This document shows positions 34,657 through 44,457 of a stretch of 64,000 bases of DNA, one piece after another. The DNA comes from Tubulanus polymorphus (Eukaryota > Nemertea > Palaeonemertea > Tubulaniformes > Tubulanidae), in NCBI RefSeq assembly GCF_964204645.1, contig NC_134028.1, positions 15,489,263-15,553,262 on the forward strand, written 5' to 3'. Position 1 is the first letter of the stretch. Every line of letters starts with the position of its first letter. A model generated the notes under the pieces. That model made no database searches. It was not told where the DNA came from and saw only the letters and a list, made by a program, of their open reading frames with translations. Made by a program: the position numbers and the translations under genes.

Positions 34657-36046
34657 TTATTTTTGCAAAAAAGCGAAAAAATATAAGTATTATAAAATGA
34701 TACTAGTATCTCTTTGGGTTAATACTAGTATCTCTTTGTGTTAATACTAGTATTGACGTTATTGTTTTTAGCATTGGTTGACGTCTATGACGTCATGCCA
34801 ATACTAGTAAAATGGATCGAAAATAGTAGTACGAAAAAATAGCGCCGACTCTTCTCATTTCCATAGTAACTTCAAATTGTCACTCTGTTCACGTAAAACA
34901 TTAGAAACAGCTGAAAATTACTAAAAAAATGTTTCAATTATTCCCCACAACATAGCGTCGCCAGATTTCTGATTTAATGGTCCAAAAAGTTATTCGATCG
35001 CATTTTTCTCGTTCATTATCTGGTTGATGAGAGCGGGTTAAACAATTGCGTAGCGATATGTCCGCATTGACATTGGCAGTAAAGAATGGGGAACAGCCTC
35101 TTCTGAATAGAAACACATAGAATTATGTACCTGCGGTTTATGAATATCACAGTGTTTGGATATCACTGTTATTCCAACTATCAGTATCCATGGGATTATT
35201 TGGGATTAATTCTCAGCGTCAGAAAACGTATTTCTAGAGCAGTGGAACGGCAGCCTACTCGTGAATGAAACCCAGATGTGATCGTGCGGAATGCCTTTAC
35301 TAAAGTTAAAACCATTTCATGATGACACGAAACATCAAACGGTAAACGGTAGGCTACCACCATGATACGATATCACCAATAAAGATAGATCATTTTATTC
35401 AATTTTACCAGAGTTGTTTATTGGAGGAAAATATCATTGTTAAGTACGCCGAGAACAACCATGTTGTATCATCAATCAGTTGACTGACATTGTAAAATTC
35501 GATTCGGCTATATTCTAATATAAGTTTTCACTTTAGGACGCACTACCCGCCTGCTGCGCACTCATAAGGCGGTAGCACCCTCTTACGCACTCGGCAGAGA
35601 TTCGCTTTGTTGTAGCGGAAATTCGTTTCACTTCGTTCTGTTCTTTTTATTTTCGAGCTGCAGAGTCCTCCCCAGCTCAGTCTAAAATTCATATTAAATT
35701 CCTATTAAAAGTTTGTATGATGTAAAATAAAACCTTATAATGTATTTGTAACTCTGAGACAAGAATGTTTAATGCTTTGGACTTCGGTCTGGTGGATTAG
35801 AAACTATTTTTATTTCTATCTTAATGAAATATTGTATGATTTAATCTGAATTCAAAAACTGTACCTAAAGACCTTTTCTATGTGTTCGGGTAACTCCCGG
35901 TTTGTATTTTTCGAGTTAATGTGCCTTAATCGATGTTCCCGTGCTTAAATCGATATTTTTATGCTGTGCTCTGTGCCCGAGATGGCGCCACTATACGGTT
36001 CTTAATTATATTGTGTGCTCGGGGTGCTTTGTTTTTTTTTTGACTT

Positions 36047-37610
36047 TGTCAAATCATTTCAACAGTCGAACAATTTATCATTTCAACTGTCAAACAATTT
36101 ATCATTTCAACTGTCAAACAATTTATCATTTCAACTGTCAAACAATTTATCATTACAACTGTCAAACAATTTATCATTTCAACTGTCAAACAATTTATCA
36201 TTAAAACTGTCAAACAATTTATCATTTCAACTGTCAAAGAATTTATCATTTCAACTGTCAAACAATTTATCATTTCAACTGTCTTATCATTTCAACTGTC
36301 AAATCATTTCAACAGTCGAACAATTTATCATTTCAACTGTCAAACAATTTATCATTTCAACTGTCACACAATTTATCATTTCCACAGTCGAACAATTTAT
36401 AATTTCAACTGTCAAACAATTTATCATTTCAACAGTCGAACAATTTATCATTTCAACTGTCAAACAATTTATCATTTCAACTGTCAAACAATTTATTATT
36501 TCAACTGTCTTATCATTTCAACAGTCGAACAATTTATCATTACAACTGTCAAACAATTTATCATTTCAACTATCAAATCATTTCAACAGTCGAACAATTT
36601 ATCATTTCAACTGTCAAACAATTTATCATTTCAACTGTCAAATCATTTCAACAGTCGAACAATTTATCATTTCAACTGTCAAACAATTTATCATTTCAAC
36701 TGTCAAACAATTTATCATTTCAACTGTCAAACAATTTATCATTTCAACTGTCACACAATTTATCATTTCAACTGTCAAACAATTTATAATTTCAACTGTT
36801 AAACAATTTATCATTTCAACTGTCAAACAATTTATCATTTCAACTGTCAAATCATTTCAACAGTCGAACAATTTATCATTTCAACTGTCAAACAATTTAT
36901 CATTTCAAATGTCAAACAATTTATCATTTCAACTGTCAAACAAAACAATTTATCATTTCAACTGTCAAACAATTTATCATTTCAACTGTCAAACAATTTA
37001 TCATTTCAACTGTCACACAATTTATCATTTCAACTGTCAAACAATTTATCATTTCAACTGTTAAACAATTTATCATTTCAACTGTCAAACAATTTATCAT
37101 TTCAACTGTCAAATCATTTCAACAGTCGAACAATTTATCATTTCAACTGTCAAACAATTTATCATTTCAGCTTTCAAACAATTTATCATTTCAACTGTTA
37201 AACAATTTATTATTTCAACTGTCAAATCATTTCAACAGTCGAACAATTTATCATTTCAACTGTCAAACAATTTATCATTTCAACAGTCGAACAATTTATC
37301 ATTAAAACTGTCAAACAATTTATCATTTCAACTGTCAAAGAATTTATCATTTCAACTGTCAAACAATTTATCATTTCAACTGTCTTATCATTTCAACAGT
37401 CGAACAATTTATCATTTCAACTGTCAAACAATTTATCATTTCAAATGTCAAACAATTTATCATTTTAACAGCCAAACAATTTATCATTTCAACTGTCTTA
37501 TCATTTCAACAGTCGAACAATTTATCATTTCAACTGTCAAACAATTTATCATTTCAAATGTCAAACAATTTATCATTTTAACAGCCAAACAATTTATCAT
37601 TTCAACAGTC
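36047..37610 (-). repeat. 24-27-bp satellite, third array
   Basis: Same unit and orientation as 23258-25211, with its own pattern of variants, including a 4-bp AAAC insertion near 36945 and a repeated terminal block at 37380-37610. The long open frames across it (36015-37064, for example) are repeat artefacts. Confidence 0.9.
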
Positions 37611-37683
37611 TATTAGATATTTAAATCATTTAACTAAATTCAATAATTATTTGACTATTTAATTTATTTTCAATGTAGAATTG

Positions 37684-38304
37684 TTACTCTTTACACCAGT
37701 TTTTATGTTTAATTGTTTGGTAATGCTTTGATTTATGTGATTTTGAATATTTACCTCCGCAATAACAATGAATTTTTTCATTAGGATTAAATCTTTTGAA
37801 TTCATTTTCTAAATCACATTGAATTGCGATATGTTTAAAAGATTTACTATTTTCTAAATCACACTGAATTGCAATATCTTTAAAAGAATTATTGTTTTCT
37901 AAATCACATTGAATTTCAATATTTGATGTATTTTCATTATAAATAATTTGTTTATTATCAAAATTACAATAATATAATCGTCGTTTTTCAATTCTTAAGT
38001 CTATCCTATCATTAAAAGGAAATTTAAGAATATTTATTATGTTTTCATCTAAATTACCTTTATAATTTAAAACTGTATTAAATATTTTAGGATTTTTGGC
38101 GCCATTATCTAAAGTATCTATTAGTTCAGTAATTAAATATGTTTCATTTAATAATATTTGATTAATTACAGTAATATTATCAATTTTATATTGTCTTCCA
38201 TATACTAAATTTGTTGCTGAAATATAATTTCTAATGTTAAACTGTGAAAATGATTTATTGGTTTCATTGATTTCGATTTTGAAGTTGGGTTCTTCTTTCT
38301 TCAT
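37684..38304 (-). CDS. zinc-finger protein of the short derivative (copy 3, 12-residue deletion)
   Basis: Same protein as 20912-21568 but 206 aa: 36 bp coding for the residues from ERESDI to SKGN are missing, bounded in the longer copies by the direct repeat AATGA, so slippage or microhomology deletion is likely. The frame is kept, and the three IQCDLEN repeats and the C-terminal finger are unchanged. Confidence 0.6.
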   Translation of the reverse strand: MKKEEPNFKIEINETNKSFSQFNIRNYISATNLVYGRQYKIDNITVINQILLNETYLITELIDTLDNGAKNPKIFNTVLNYKGNLDENIINILKFPFNDRIDLRIEKRRLYYCNFDNKQIIYNENTSNIEIQCDLENNNSFKDIAIQCDLENSKSFKHIAIQCDLENEFKRFNPNEKIHCYCGGKYSKSHKSKHYQTIKHKNWCKE

Positions 38305-38642
38305 TTTTATAACAAAATTATTACTCACACTTTACTCACACTTTTAATATTGAAAATCTCAATTATTTTACTCACACTTTACTCACACTTTTAATATTGA
38401 AAATCTCAATTATTTTACTCACACTTTACTCACATTTTTAATATTAAACAATTTTATCATTTTACTCACACTTTACTCACACTTTTAATATTGAAAATCT
38501 AAATTATTTTACTCACACTTTACTCACACTTTTAATATTGAACAATTTTATCATTTTATTAGCGCTTTTATATTAAAAAGTGTGTTTATTTTTGGAAAAA
38601 AGCAAAAAAAAAAAAAAAATTTTAACACACGCGCAGCTGTTG

Positions 38643-38855
38643 TTACGCGCACTCACTGTTTATGTGTGTCACAATTTTACTACGTAATATTTCTAAAATT
38701 TCAATTGTATCTTTTATTTCTAGTGAATCAATATAATTTCTAACATTTTCCATGTAAGGTTTAATATATTTATCAATGTATTTTTTACAATATGGGCAAT
38801 AATATTGATTTTTATTAACATCACTTTTTTCTGTTTGGAACTCACTGTCTCCCAT
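38643..38855 (-). pseudogene. POLB: truncated PolB N-terminus (copy 3)
   Basis: Identical in translation to 20361-20573 and 26281-26493. It lies just inside the terminus at 38940. Confidence 0.7.
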
Positions 38856-38984
38856 TTATTAGGGAAAAAAATTACTTGTGGTGATGAGTGGTGTCTAGTA
38901 CTCTAGTACTCTGGTATGAAACCCACATCTTCCAATTACTCATATATAGGCTTTAATACTTCGAATTCCGTTAGTAACAAGAAT

Positions 38985-40150
38985 ATTGCTCAACGAATTT
39001 ACTTGAAACTTACGTGAGATGTACGGAACACAGGTAGCTTGAGGTAAGTCGAAGGGATCTTTGATTGGGGACCCCGTTCACCAACCAGGGGGTGTTTTAC
39101 ATTTGAAAATTGTGACATCGCAAAGTTACTGTGTGAGAAAATTTTTTGTCATTTTTTGACTTTTCAGCTTCGGGTGAGCACGAAAGTTGTTCATAACAGC
39201 CCGGAGGTTAAAAAAGTCATTGGCACGCCCCATCTGCGATTAACCGTTTGGGCTCTACGGGCTCGAAAATGGGCCCCCAAATTTTTTAAGGTGGGAATTA
39301 AACCTGTAAGACGCTGGAATACGCATTTTCATCTATATCGACTAAGGGTATCAATGGATTTCTATAAAAATTGATACACATGTACCTGGTTACAAAACGA
39401 AACGAACCCCTCATATGATTAGTTCCCATTTTAACCACTAGGGAGCGTAAATTTGAAAAATCGATTTCAGCATCCATTTTTCGCATTTAATGCGGTCTGT
39501 TTATTATGAAAATCACAAAACTTGGTATAAGAACAAAGACATGTATGTAATATGCCATCCTGCACGAATAGTTCATACAACTGCCACCAGGGGACTGTGA
39601 AAACAACGATTTTTGCTCCTAGGTCCTTAACCGTTGGCGATAGAATCGAGGTTGCAATGTGTGGTTAGTAGCCCTTTTCAAGAGACTTGTATTAATGTAT
39701 GGTTTAAGTAGGTAACTTATATGGTTCTCCAGGAGCGCCACCTACATTTTGCTGGAAATACATTTTCATTGATAGCTACTAAGCGGATAAAGGGATCTCT
39801 ATGAAAATTGATATACATGTACCTGGATATAAGATGCATCGAATCCCGAACATAATTAGTTCCTAATCTAACCACTAGGGGGCGTTTATTTTGAAAACTC
39901 ATTCTAGCATCAGTTTTTTCGATTGTAATTCAGTAGTATGCTAACCGGCAAATTACCGGCCACTTGGGCATGGTAAAACTACCGTATCTTCGTTATTCTC
40001 GGTGTCATATCCCCTAACCTTGGTACATTAGAACTTTTCGCGTAGTATCCCATGTGAATCAACATAGCCATGTTATCAGCTGACCCCTATGTGGTGCTCC
40101 TCATCCAGCAAGGCAGAAACCCGTTATCGCTGCTTTGCAGCTATATTTAT
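38985..40150. repeat. dispersed repeat, second locus
   Basis: Homologous to 18470-19750 and its mirror, but clearly diverged (scattered substitutions and a large internal deletion near 39290), so it is an independent older copy. It shows the same repeated phrases AACCACTAGGG and GGTTCTCCAGGAGCGCCACC. No gene is supported: the 60-72-codon frames here have no features. Confidence 0.6.
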
Positions 40151-40152
40151 TA

Positions 40153-40200
40153 GGGTTTTCTGTTACATCACAGAAAACCCTATTGAGATTCGCGTGTTTC

Positions 40201-40232
<32 letters not shown>

Positions 40233-40236
40233 TTTT
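40153..40236. repeat. hairpin plus (TTA)n tract
   Basis: AGGGTTTTCTG(TTACATCA)CAGAAAACCCT is followed by ATTGAGATTCGCGTGTTTC and a (TTA)n run, then a T-run. The same hairpin and 19-base follower occur at 17927-17977. A conserved terminal hairpin before a simple-sequence tail may mark the 3' end of the dispersed repeat. Confidence 0.6.
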
Positions 40237-40903
40237 TTTTCCACACATTTTTTGTCAAAAGTACATAGGCTTTTTTACATTACCGCTGTTGCCGATACAA
40301 TCCGTCTCATATGATTCAGCTCAGTTCGATCTACAAATACTCCGTGCGAATTTTGAAGAATCAACGTTACAAAAGCACTGTCGGGCCGTACATCGAAAAT
40401 TGAGCCCCATTCAAAGAGCCGACATGTTTTTCTAAGTCGTCTTTCCGAAATCTACCGCACGTTTCTGGTCACATCGATTATCAATTCAAGCATAAATTAA
40501 CAAATTTATTACCCAAAGATTGCACATTCTGTCGCGGTTTTTAAAAACTAATTTTAACAATAACCCATTTTCCTCATCAAATTATAATACCAATACACAG
40601 GAAATTTACTACTTCAGATTTTAAAAGCACTGTCGAGCCGTAAACATCGACAAATCGACGTGTGTCACTACATCGTCGTTCCGGGAATCAGCTTCGAGTT
40701 TCTCCTCATTCTGAGAATCAAATCAAGTACAAATTAATTTATTACTACCAGTGATTTGGCTGCGGGCGTAAAGCAGTTAATTTAGCAATACCTATTTTTC
40801 TTTACAAAATTTACCGTGTTTTTACTAAGATAAATCATAAGTGTACCGGGGAGTCGTAAGCCTAAACTAAACACGCCGAAGAGATATAGCGGAGAAAAGC
40901 TGT
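40237..40903. other. unassigned flank left of the Polinton
   Basis: No supported gene. Two phrases recur (CACTGTCG.GCCGTA.ATCGA at about 40376 and 40629), suggesting an old internal duplication. It ends with the target duplication at 40904-40909. Confidence 0.5.
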
Positions 40904-40909
40904 TATGTC
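40904..40909 (+). repeat. 6-bp target site duplication, left
   Basis: TATGTC directly before the left terminus, identical to 55780-55785. Six-base duplications are characteristic of Polinton integration. Confidence 0.85.
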
Positions 40910-40994
40910 AGTAATTGGAAGATGTGGGTTTCAGATCAGAGGTCGAAGGTCGACCACGCATCACCACAAGTAATTTTTTTTCCTTATAAATGGG
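40910..40994 (+). repeat. left terminal inverted repeat of the Polinton
   Basis: 85 bp matching 55695-55779 inverted, with one mismatch. It ends inside the start codon region of the first gene (TATAAATGGG), so the same start signal serves the gene at each end. Confidence 0.9.
40968..40989 (+). promoter_or_regulatory. gene-start signature within the terminal repeat
   Basis: AATTTTTTTT, a short spacer and TATAA immediately before ATG 40990. The same arrangement precedes most genes of the element (see the finding on shared start signals). No transcription data. Confidence 0.5.
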
Positions 40995-41316
40995 AGATAG
41001 AAAAGCATTCTTAGCAACAATAAATAACAGAATTAAACCAACAAAAAAACAATTTGAAATAAAAAAGTTAGTTGATGTTACAAAAGAAATTGAACATAAG
41101 ATATTGAAATTAGAAAAGATAAAAACTAAATATGGAGAGAAAGTATCAGCTAATTTAAGCTACTGTAATGTTAGTACATCACGAGAATTTAAAGTGTTTT
41201 TACCCGATAAATGGGTTTCATTGAGTACAGAGGAATTGAAAGATTTAGTAGGATTTAAAATAATCTATCATGGAAAAAATGAAGACGGTCATCATGATTT
41301 AGAAATTGTTGATTAA
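40990..41316 (+). CDS. small Polinton protein, possible OB-fold-like (108 aa)
   Basis: Starts inside the left terminal repeat. The sequence has a helical Lys-rich N-terminus, then KTKYGEKVSANL...FKVFLPDKWVSLSTEELKDL..FKIIYHGKNEDGHHDLEIVD. The pattern 'TKYG..V...L, F.VFLP, L..EE...L, Y.GK' reminds me of short proteins common in animal Polintons that may be single-strand DNA-binding; this is recollection only. It is intact and is the only plus-strand gene at this end. Confidence 0.6.
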   Translation: MGDRKAFLATINNRIKPTKKQFEIKKLVDVTKEIEHKILKLEKIKTKYGEKVSANLSYCNVSTSREFKVFLPDKWVSLSTEELKDLVGFKIIYHGKNEDGHHDLEIVD

Positions 41317-41449
41317 ATTTAAAAAAATAAATTAATAAAAATAATGAATATCTAGAATCTGAAATGACTTATCTGGACAATTTAATTGCTCCGCGTAGAT
41401 GGTGCCATAAACGGCACCCACACAGTGATAGACAAAAGTAGTGAGATAT

Positions 41450-41848
41450 TCAATTATTTTTTTGCTTTTTTTCTAAAATATTAATCCATTTTTTTATTAT
41501 CAATTTTGGAATTTCAGAAGTACTTTCATTTTTGATAGCAGTTGGTTCAGAATTACTAATATCATGAATTCTATTTGATTTCTTATACCAATTACACCCA
41601 ATCAAAATGAATACAATTACAAATCCAACTGTAAAATATAAATATTTATCAAATATTCTATTATCAGAAGGAGTAGAAATAACAATATTTTCACCATTTT
41701 TATTAACATTTTTATTACTTATTTTTTCTTTTACAGCTTTTTTATATTCTTGTGATTTAATTCCTAATTGCCGAGACCATTCAATTTATTTCTGAGTTCT
41801 CGGTTTTTTCTTCACAGTTAATTCCTTCACTTCTTTCACCTCGCTCAT
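41450..41848 (-). pseudogene. small basic membrane protein with an internal stop
   Basis: Start ATG 41848 (MSEVKEVKELTVKKKPRTQ), stop TAA at codon 21 (41788-41786), then the frame continues IEWSRQLGIKSQEYKK, a hydrophobic helix (YLYFTVGFVIVFILIG) and an end at 41450. It corresponds to the intact 13134-13502 protein, including the basic motif and the position after the 201-aa gene, which it overlaps by 68 bp. Confidence 0.6.
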
Positions 41849-42386
41849 TTATTATAGAAATATTTTTACTTTCAATATTTGAAAATGTTATAACCCCAGT
41901 TGATAATAATGTCATAAATCCACCTAATTGAAACGATAAATATCCAATCCATTTATTTAATTCAGTCATTACTAAATAATCATTTTTTAAATCGGAATAT
42001 AATCTATTTTCATCTTCAATTGGAAGTATATAATTACATAATTTACTATAACCTTTTACTACATTTTCTGATATCAAGTCATTAATTATAGCTGTTCTCG
42101 CAGCTTCATAAATCTTAAATAATCTAATAATTTCATCTGATTTCATTGTATCTAATTCATTATAAGTTAAATTTTTACCGACAAATTTTTTACATTTTCC
42201 AGATGCTATTAATATTTCTAATTGATGTTTACAATAAAGATAATATTCATAATTATTATTTGTTGTAACATTATTTAAAGCACCATCATCTGGAATTAAT
42301 TTGTTTTCTGTTATTCCTAAATCATCTAAAGTTTTTTCAATTGGAACATCACCATTTTTAGATTTTATTTTCTTTTCACCTACCAT
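41781..42386 (-). CDS. Polinton protein with C-terminal membrane helix (201 aa)
   Basis: Start ATG 42386 after AATTTTTTTGTTATATAAATG. Features: DDLGITENK near the N-terminus, YCKHQLEILIASGKCKKFVG, LFKIYEAART, LCNYILPIEDENRLYSDLKNDYLVMTELNKW, then a hydrophobic helix at about 155-175 (LSFQLGGFMTLLSTGVITF) and a polar tail. The conserved block is shared with 12277-13144. I do not recognise a function. Its tail overlaps the next gene, as in the second Polinton. Confidence 0.65.
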   Translation of the reverse strand: MVGEKKIKSKNGDVPIEKTLDDLGITENKLIPDDGALNNVTTNNNYEYYLYCKHQLEILIASGKCKKFVGKNLTYNELDTMKSDEIIRLFKIYEAARTAIINDLISENVVKGYSKLCNYILPIEDENRLYSDLKNDYLVMTELNKWIGYLSFQLGGFMTLLSTGVITFSNIESKNISIINERGERSEGINCEEKTENSEIN

Positions 42387-42419
42387 TTATATAACAAAAA
42401 AATTAGTTGTGATGTTGCA

Positions 42420-42690
42420 ACTAGAATTCAACTAGAATGTAACTAGAATTCAACTAGATTAACAAGCTAGTTGAAATATTGTTATTTTTGTTTATTTCTT
42501 GTTAAATCTAGTTGATTTTTGTTCCAACTACCAATAACTAGAATTCAACTAGAATGTAACTAGAATTAAACTAGATTAACAAGCTAGTTACAATATTGTT
42601 AAAATCTAGTTGATTTTTGTTACAACTACCAATAACTAGAATTCAACTAGAATGTAACTAAATATGTAATTGATTAACAAACTAATTGAA
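42420..42690. repeat. CTAGTT/AACTAG intergenic repeat array
   Basis: About three copies of a ~65-bp phrase built from ACTAGAATTCAACTAGAATG, GATTAACAAGCTAGTT and AATATTGTT, with many inverted CTAGTTGAATTCTAGTT-like pairs. It lies between the ATPase 3' end and the 201-aa gene's start, the largest non-coding gap of the element, and could be a regulatory or replication region or a simple minisatellite. Confidence 0.6.
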
Positions 42691-42691
42691 T

Positions 42692-43300
42692 TTAAATAAA
42701 TTCATATTTAAATGGGTGTTGTAATCTAAATAGTAATTTTGATCTTTTAATATTTTTCAACTTATCCATATATTCATTATGTAAATCATGTGGAATAATA
42801 TCATTTTCCTCAAGTGCATTTTTCATTGATTTTCTATCTTTATTGTAGAATAAAACTAGAAATCTTATATTCTCCCTAAAGTCTTTAACAATTGAATTAT
42901 ATTTTTGATTTAAAACCCATGTTGTTATCCCAAAATGTCTCCCAGAGAAAGCTAGATAACATAACTCACTTTCTCTAACTTTTGAATCATGTAAATTTGC
43001 GCAATCATCTATGATAAATAATGTATTTGATCCTTTATAAATATCAATTGCTGTTTTAATACAATTATTTAAATTTTCTTTTACTGTTTTAGGATCTAAT
43101 ATAATAAATTTATTATTTCTAGTAATATTTCTATCATAAGTTTGACTAAATTCATACGTTGGGCAAAATAATACTATATTATCAAAATAGTTTTCATAAA
43201 CAGTTTCTAATAAATTTAATATAAAATAAGTTTTTCCACAATTTGTTACGCCAGATATTAACATATTATGAGGCTCAAATATAAATAATTCTTTATTCAT
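42692..43300 (-). CDS. ATP: A32/FtsK-HerA-like DNA packaging ATPase (202 aa)
   Basis: Walker A GVTNCGKT at residues 17-24, Walker B LFIIDD at 94-99, and the SGRHFGITTWVLNQKY strand (sensor region) at about 120-135. Length fits the compact Polinton/poxvirus A32-like type. It would power DNA translocation into the capsid. Intact; two degenerate copies occur in the inverted repeat. ATG 43300 lies just downstream of the integrase region, and MNKxLFIFEP is shared with the other copies, supporting this start. Confidence 0.88.
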   Translation of the reverse strand: MNKELFIFEPHNMLISGVTNCGKTYFILNLLETVYENYFDNIVLFCPTYEFSQTYDRNITRNNKFIILDPKTVKENLNNCIKTAIDIYKGSNTLFIIDDCANLHDSKVRESELCYLAFSGRHFGITTWVLNQKYNSIVKDFRENIRFLVLFYNKDRKSMKNALEENDIIPHDLHNEYMDKLKNIKRSKLLFRLQHPFKYEFI

Positions 43301-43368
43301 TTATATATTTTTAATTTTACTTGATAATATCCATTCATTGAATTTATCTGGCCATCCAACCCATTTTA

Positions 43369-44427
43369 CTAAAGAATATTTTTTCTTTTAATAGTTTTTG
43401 TTTTTAATACTTTTTCAATTTTATATTCTTGTTCTAGATTTTCAGTAGTTAAACTTAATTCTTCTTCGTAAAAGTAGCCATCAACTTCTTCACCATCTAA
43501 ATCTTCTAATTTATAGACATATGGGTTTGTTGTTATTACCTTTTTTATTTTGTATATTTCTCTAGTAAAATTTCGATCGTATCCTTTATCAAATATCTTT
43601 TTATACTTAGAAATTCTAACATTTTGACCAACTTTAAATTTAGGTTCACCAAAATCATCTACAAGAAATGCTCCATATAAATTATTCCAAACAATTTCAG
43701 CATTTTCAGGTTTTCTAGCATCAATAGGTTTCATTCCAATAGAAGAATGATAAGAATTATTATATCCTTCTATCAATTTTGGTAAAACATCAATCCATTT
43801 AAAAGTATTATTTGCTGTAAAATATTTCCACATTCTTGTTCTTAATGTTCTATTAAATCGTTCAACAACTGCTGCTTTTTTATCTGATTTTGTTGAAAAA
43901 TATTTAATATTATGATTATCTAAGAGTTCATGAACAAGTGAATTATCAAACTCTTTTCCATCATCAAATTGTATTTTTTCTGGTTTTAGTTTATCATCCG
44001 AAAGAAATTTTCTTAAAACATTTGATGTTTGTACAGCATCTTTTCTATAAAGTGGGAAGCTCCATACATAACGACTAAGAATATCAATTATATTCAATAA
44101 CCACCAATAATCATCATTATCTTTCTTAACATTTTTCATATCAATTAAATCTCGTTGCCACTGTTGATCTACATAACTTACCATAGTTTTACGAGTTTTA
44201 TATTTTCTAACAATTTTTTTATGTGTTGTATATGTTGGTTGTTCTAACATAAATTCATTTATATCTTTATATTTAACTGAATTTTGTGGGATTATCTTAT
44301 CTAATTTATCTTGTTTTACTTTACTCCATATATTTTTAGTAGAAGAATAAGCAACCGAACTCTCAGGGTTGTAATATAAATTTCTTAAATATTGTTCTTT
44401 AGTATTAGGAGTTTTTTTACCACCCAT
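43369..44427 (-). CDS. INT: retroviral-like (rve) integrase of the Polinton (352 aa)
   Basis: An N-terminal helical region (EQYLRNLYYNPES) is followed by the RNase-H-fold core: Asp93 in WQRDLIDM, Asp155 in QFDDGKEF and Glu189 in AAVVERFNR. The Asp-Glu spacing of 34 fits DD35E. The C-terminal part (FKVGQNVRISKYKK, a ~60-residue basic module) resembles the SH3/chromo-like tail of Polinton and retrotransposon integrases. The enzyme inserts the element with 6-bp duplications. No breaks are visible, in agreement with the element's clean ends. Confidence 0.9.
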   Translation of the reverse strand: MGGKKTPNTKEQYLRNLYYNPESSVAYSSTKNIWSKVKQDKLDKIIPQNSVKYKDINEFMLEQPTYTTHKKIVRKYKTRKTMVSYVDQQWQRDLIDMKNVKKDNDDYWWLLNIIDILSRYVWSFPLYRKDAVQTSNVLRKFLSDDKLKPEKIQFDDGKEFDNSLVHELLDNHNIKYFSTKSDKKAAVVERFNRTLRTRMWKYFTANNTFKWIDVLPKLIEGYNNSYHSSIGMKPIDARKPENAEIVWNNLYGAFLVDDFGEPKFKVGQNVRISKYKKIFDKGYDRNFTREIYKIKKVITTNPYVYKLEDLDGEEVDGYFYEEELSLTTENLEQEYKIEKVLKTKTIKRKNIL

Positions 44428-44457
44428 TTATATATCCTTAATTTTAACTTTATATTT

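Larger units (their letters stand above)
23258..36030 (-). repeat. right arm of the giant inverted repeat
   Basis: This is the reverse complement of 10903-23257, about 12.8 kb. Homology stops at CTCGGGGTGCTTTG (about 36030). There the left copy continues into 10902 and lower coordinates, whereas the right copy jumps directly into another block of the 24-27-bp satellite. Confidence 0.9.
36031..38940. mobile_element. third copy of the short Polinton derivative's PolB-side end
   Basis: In right-arm orientation: satellite (36047-37610), 218-aa gene variant, repeat array, truncated PolB start, then the terminus CCAATTACT ending at 38940. Its other end is not a terminus: the satellite abuts the outer edge of the right arm at about 36031-36047. 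It lies outside the inverted repeat, so the palindrome edge coincides with a second satellite junction. Confidence 0.7.

Noticed and set aside
36015-37064. 349-codon frame starting in unique sequence
   Set aside because: It enters the satellite after about 15 codons; no recognisable N-terminus.
43369-44427. LTR retrotransposon or provirus reading of the integrase
   Set aside because: There is no reverse transcriptase, gag or LTR; the context of PolB, ATPase, capsid genes, terminal inverted repeats and a 6-bp duplication is that of a Polinton.
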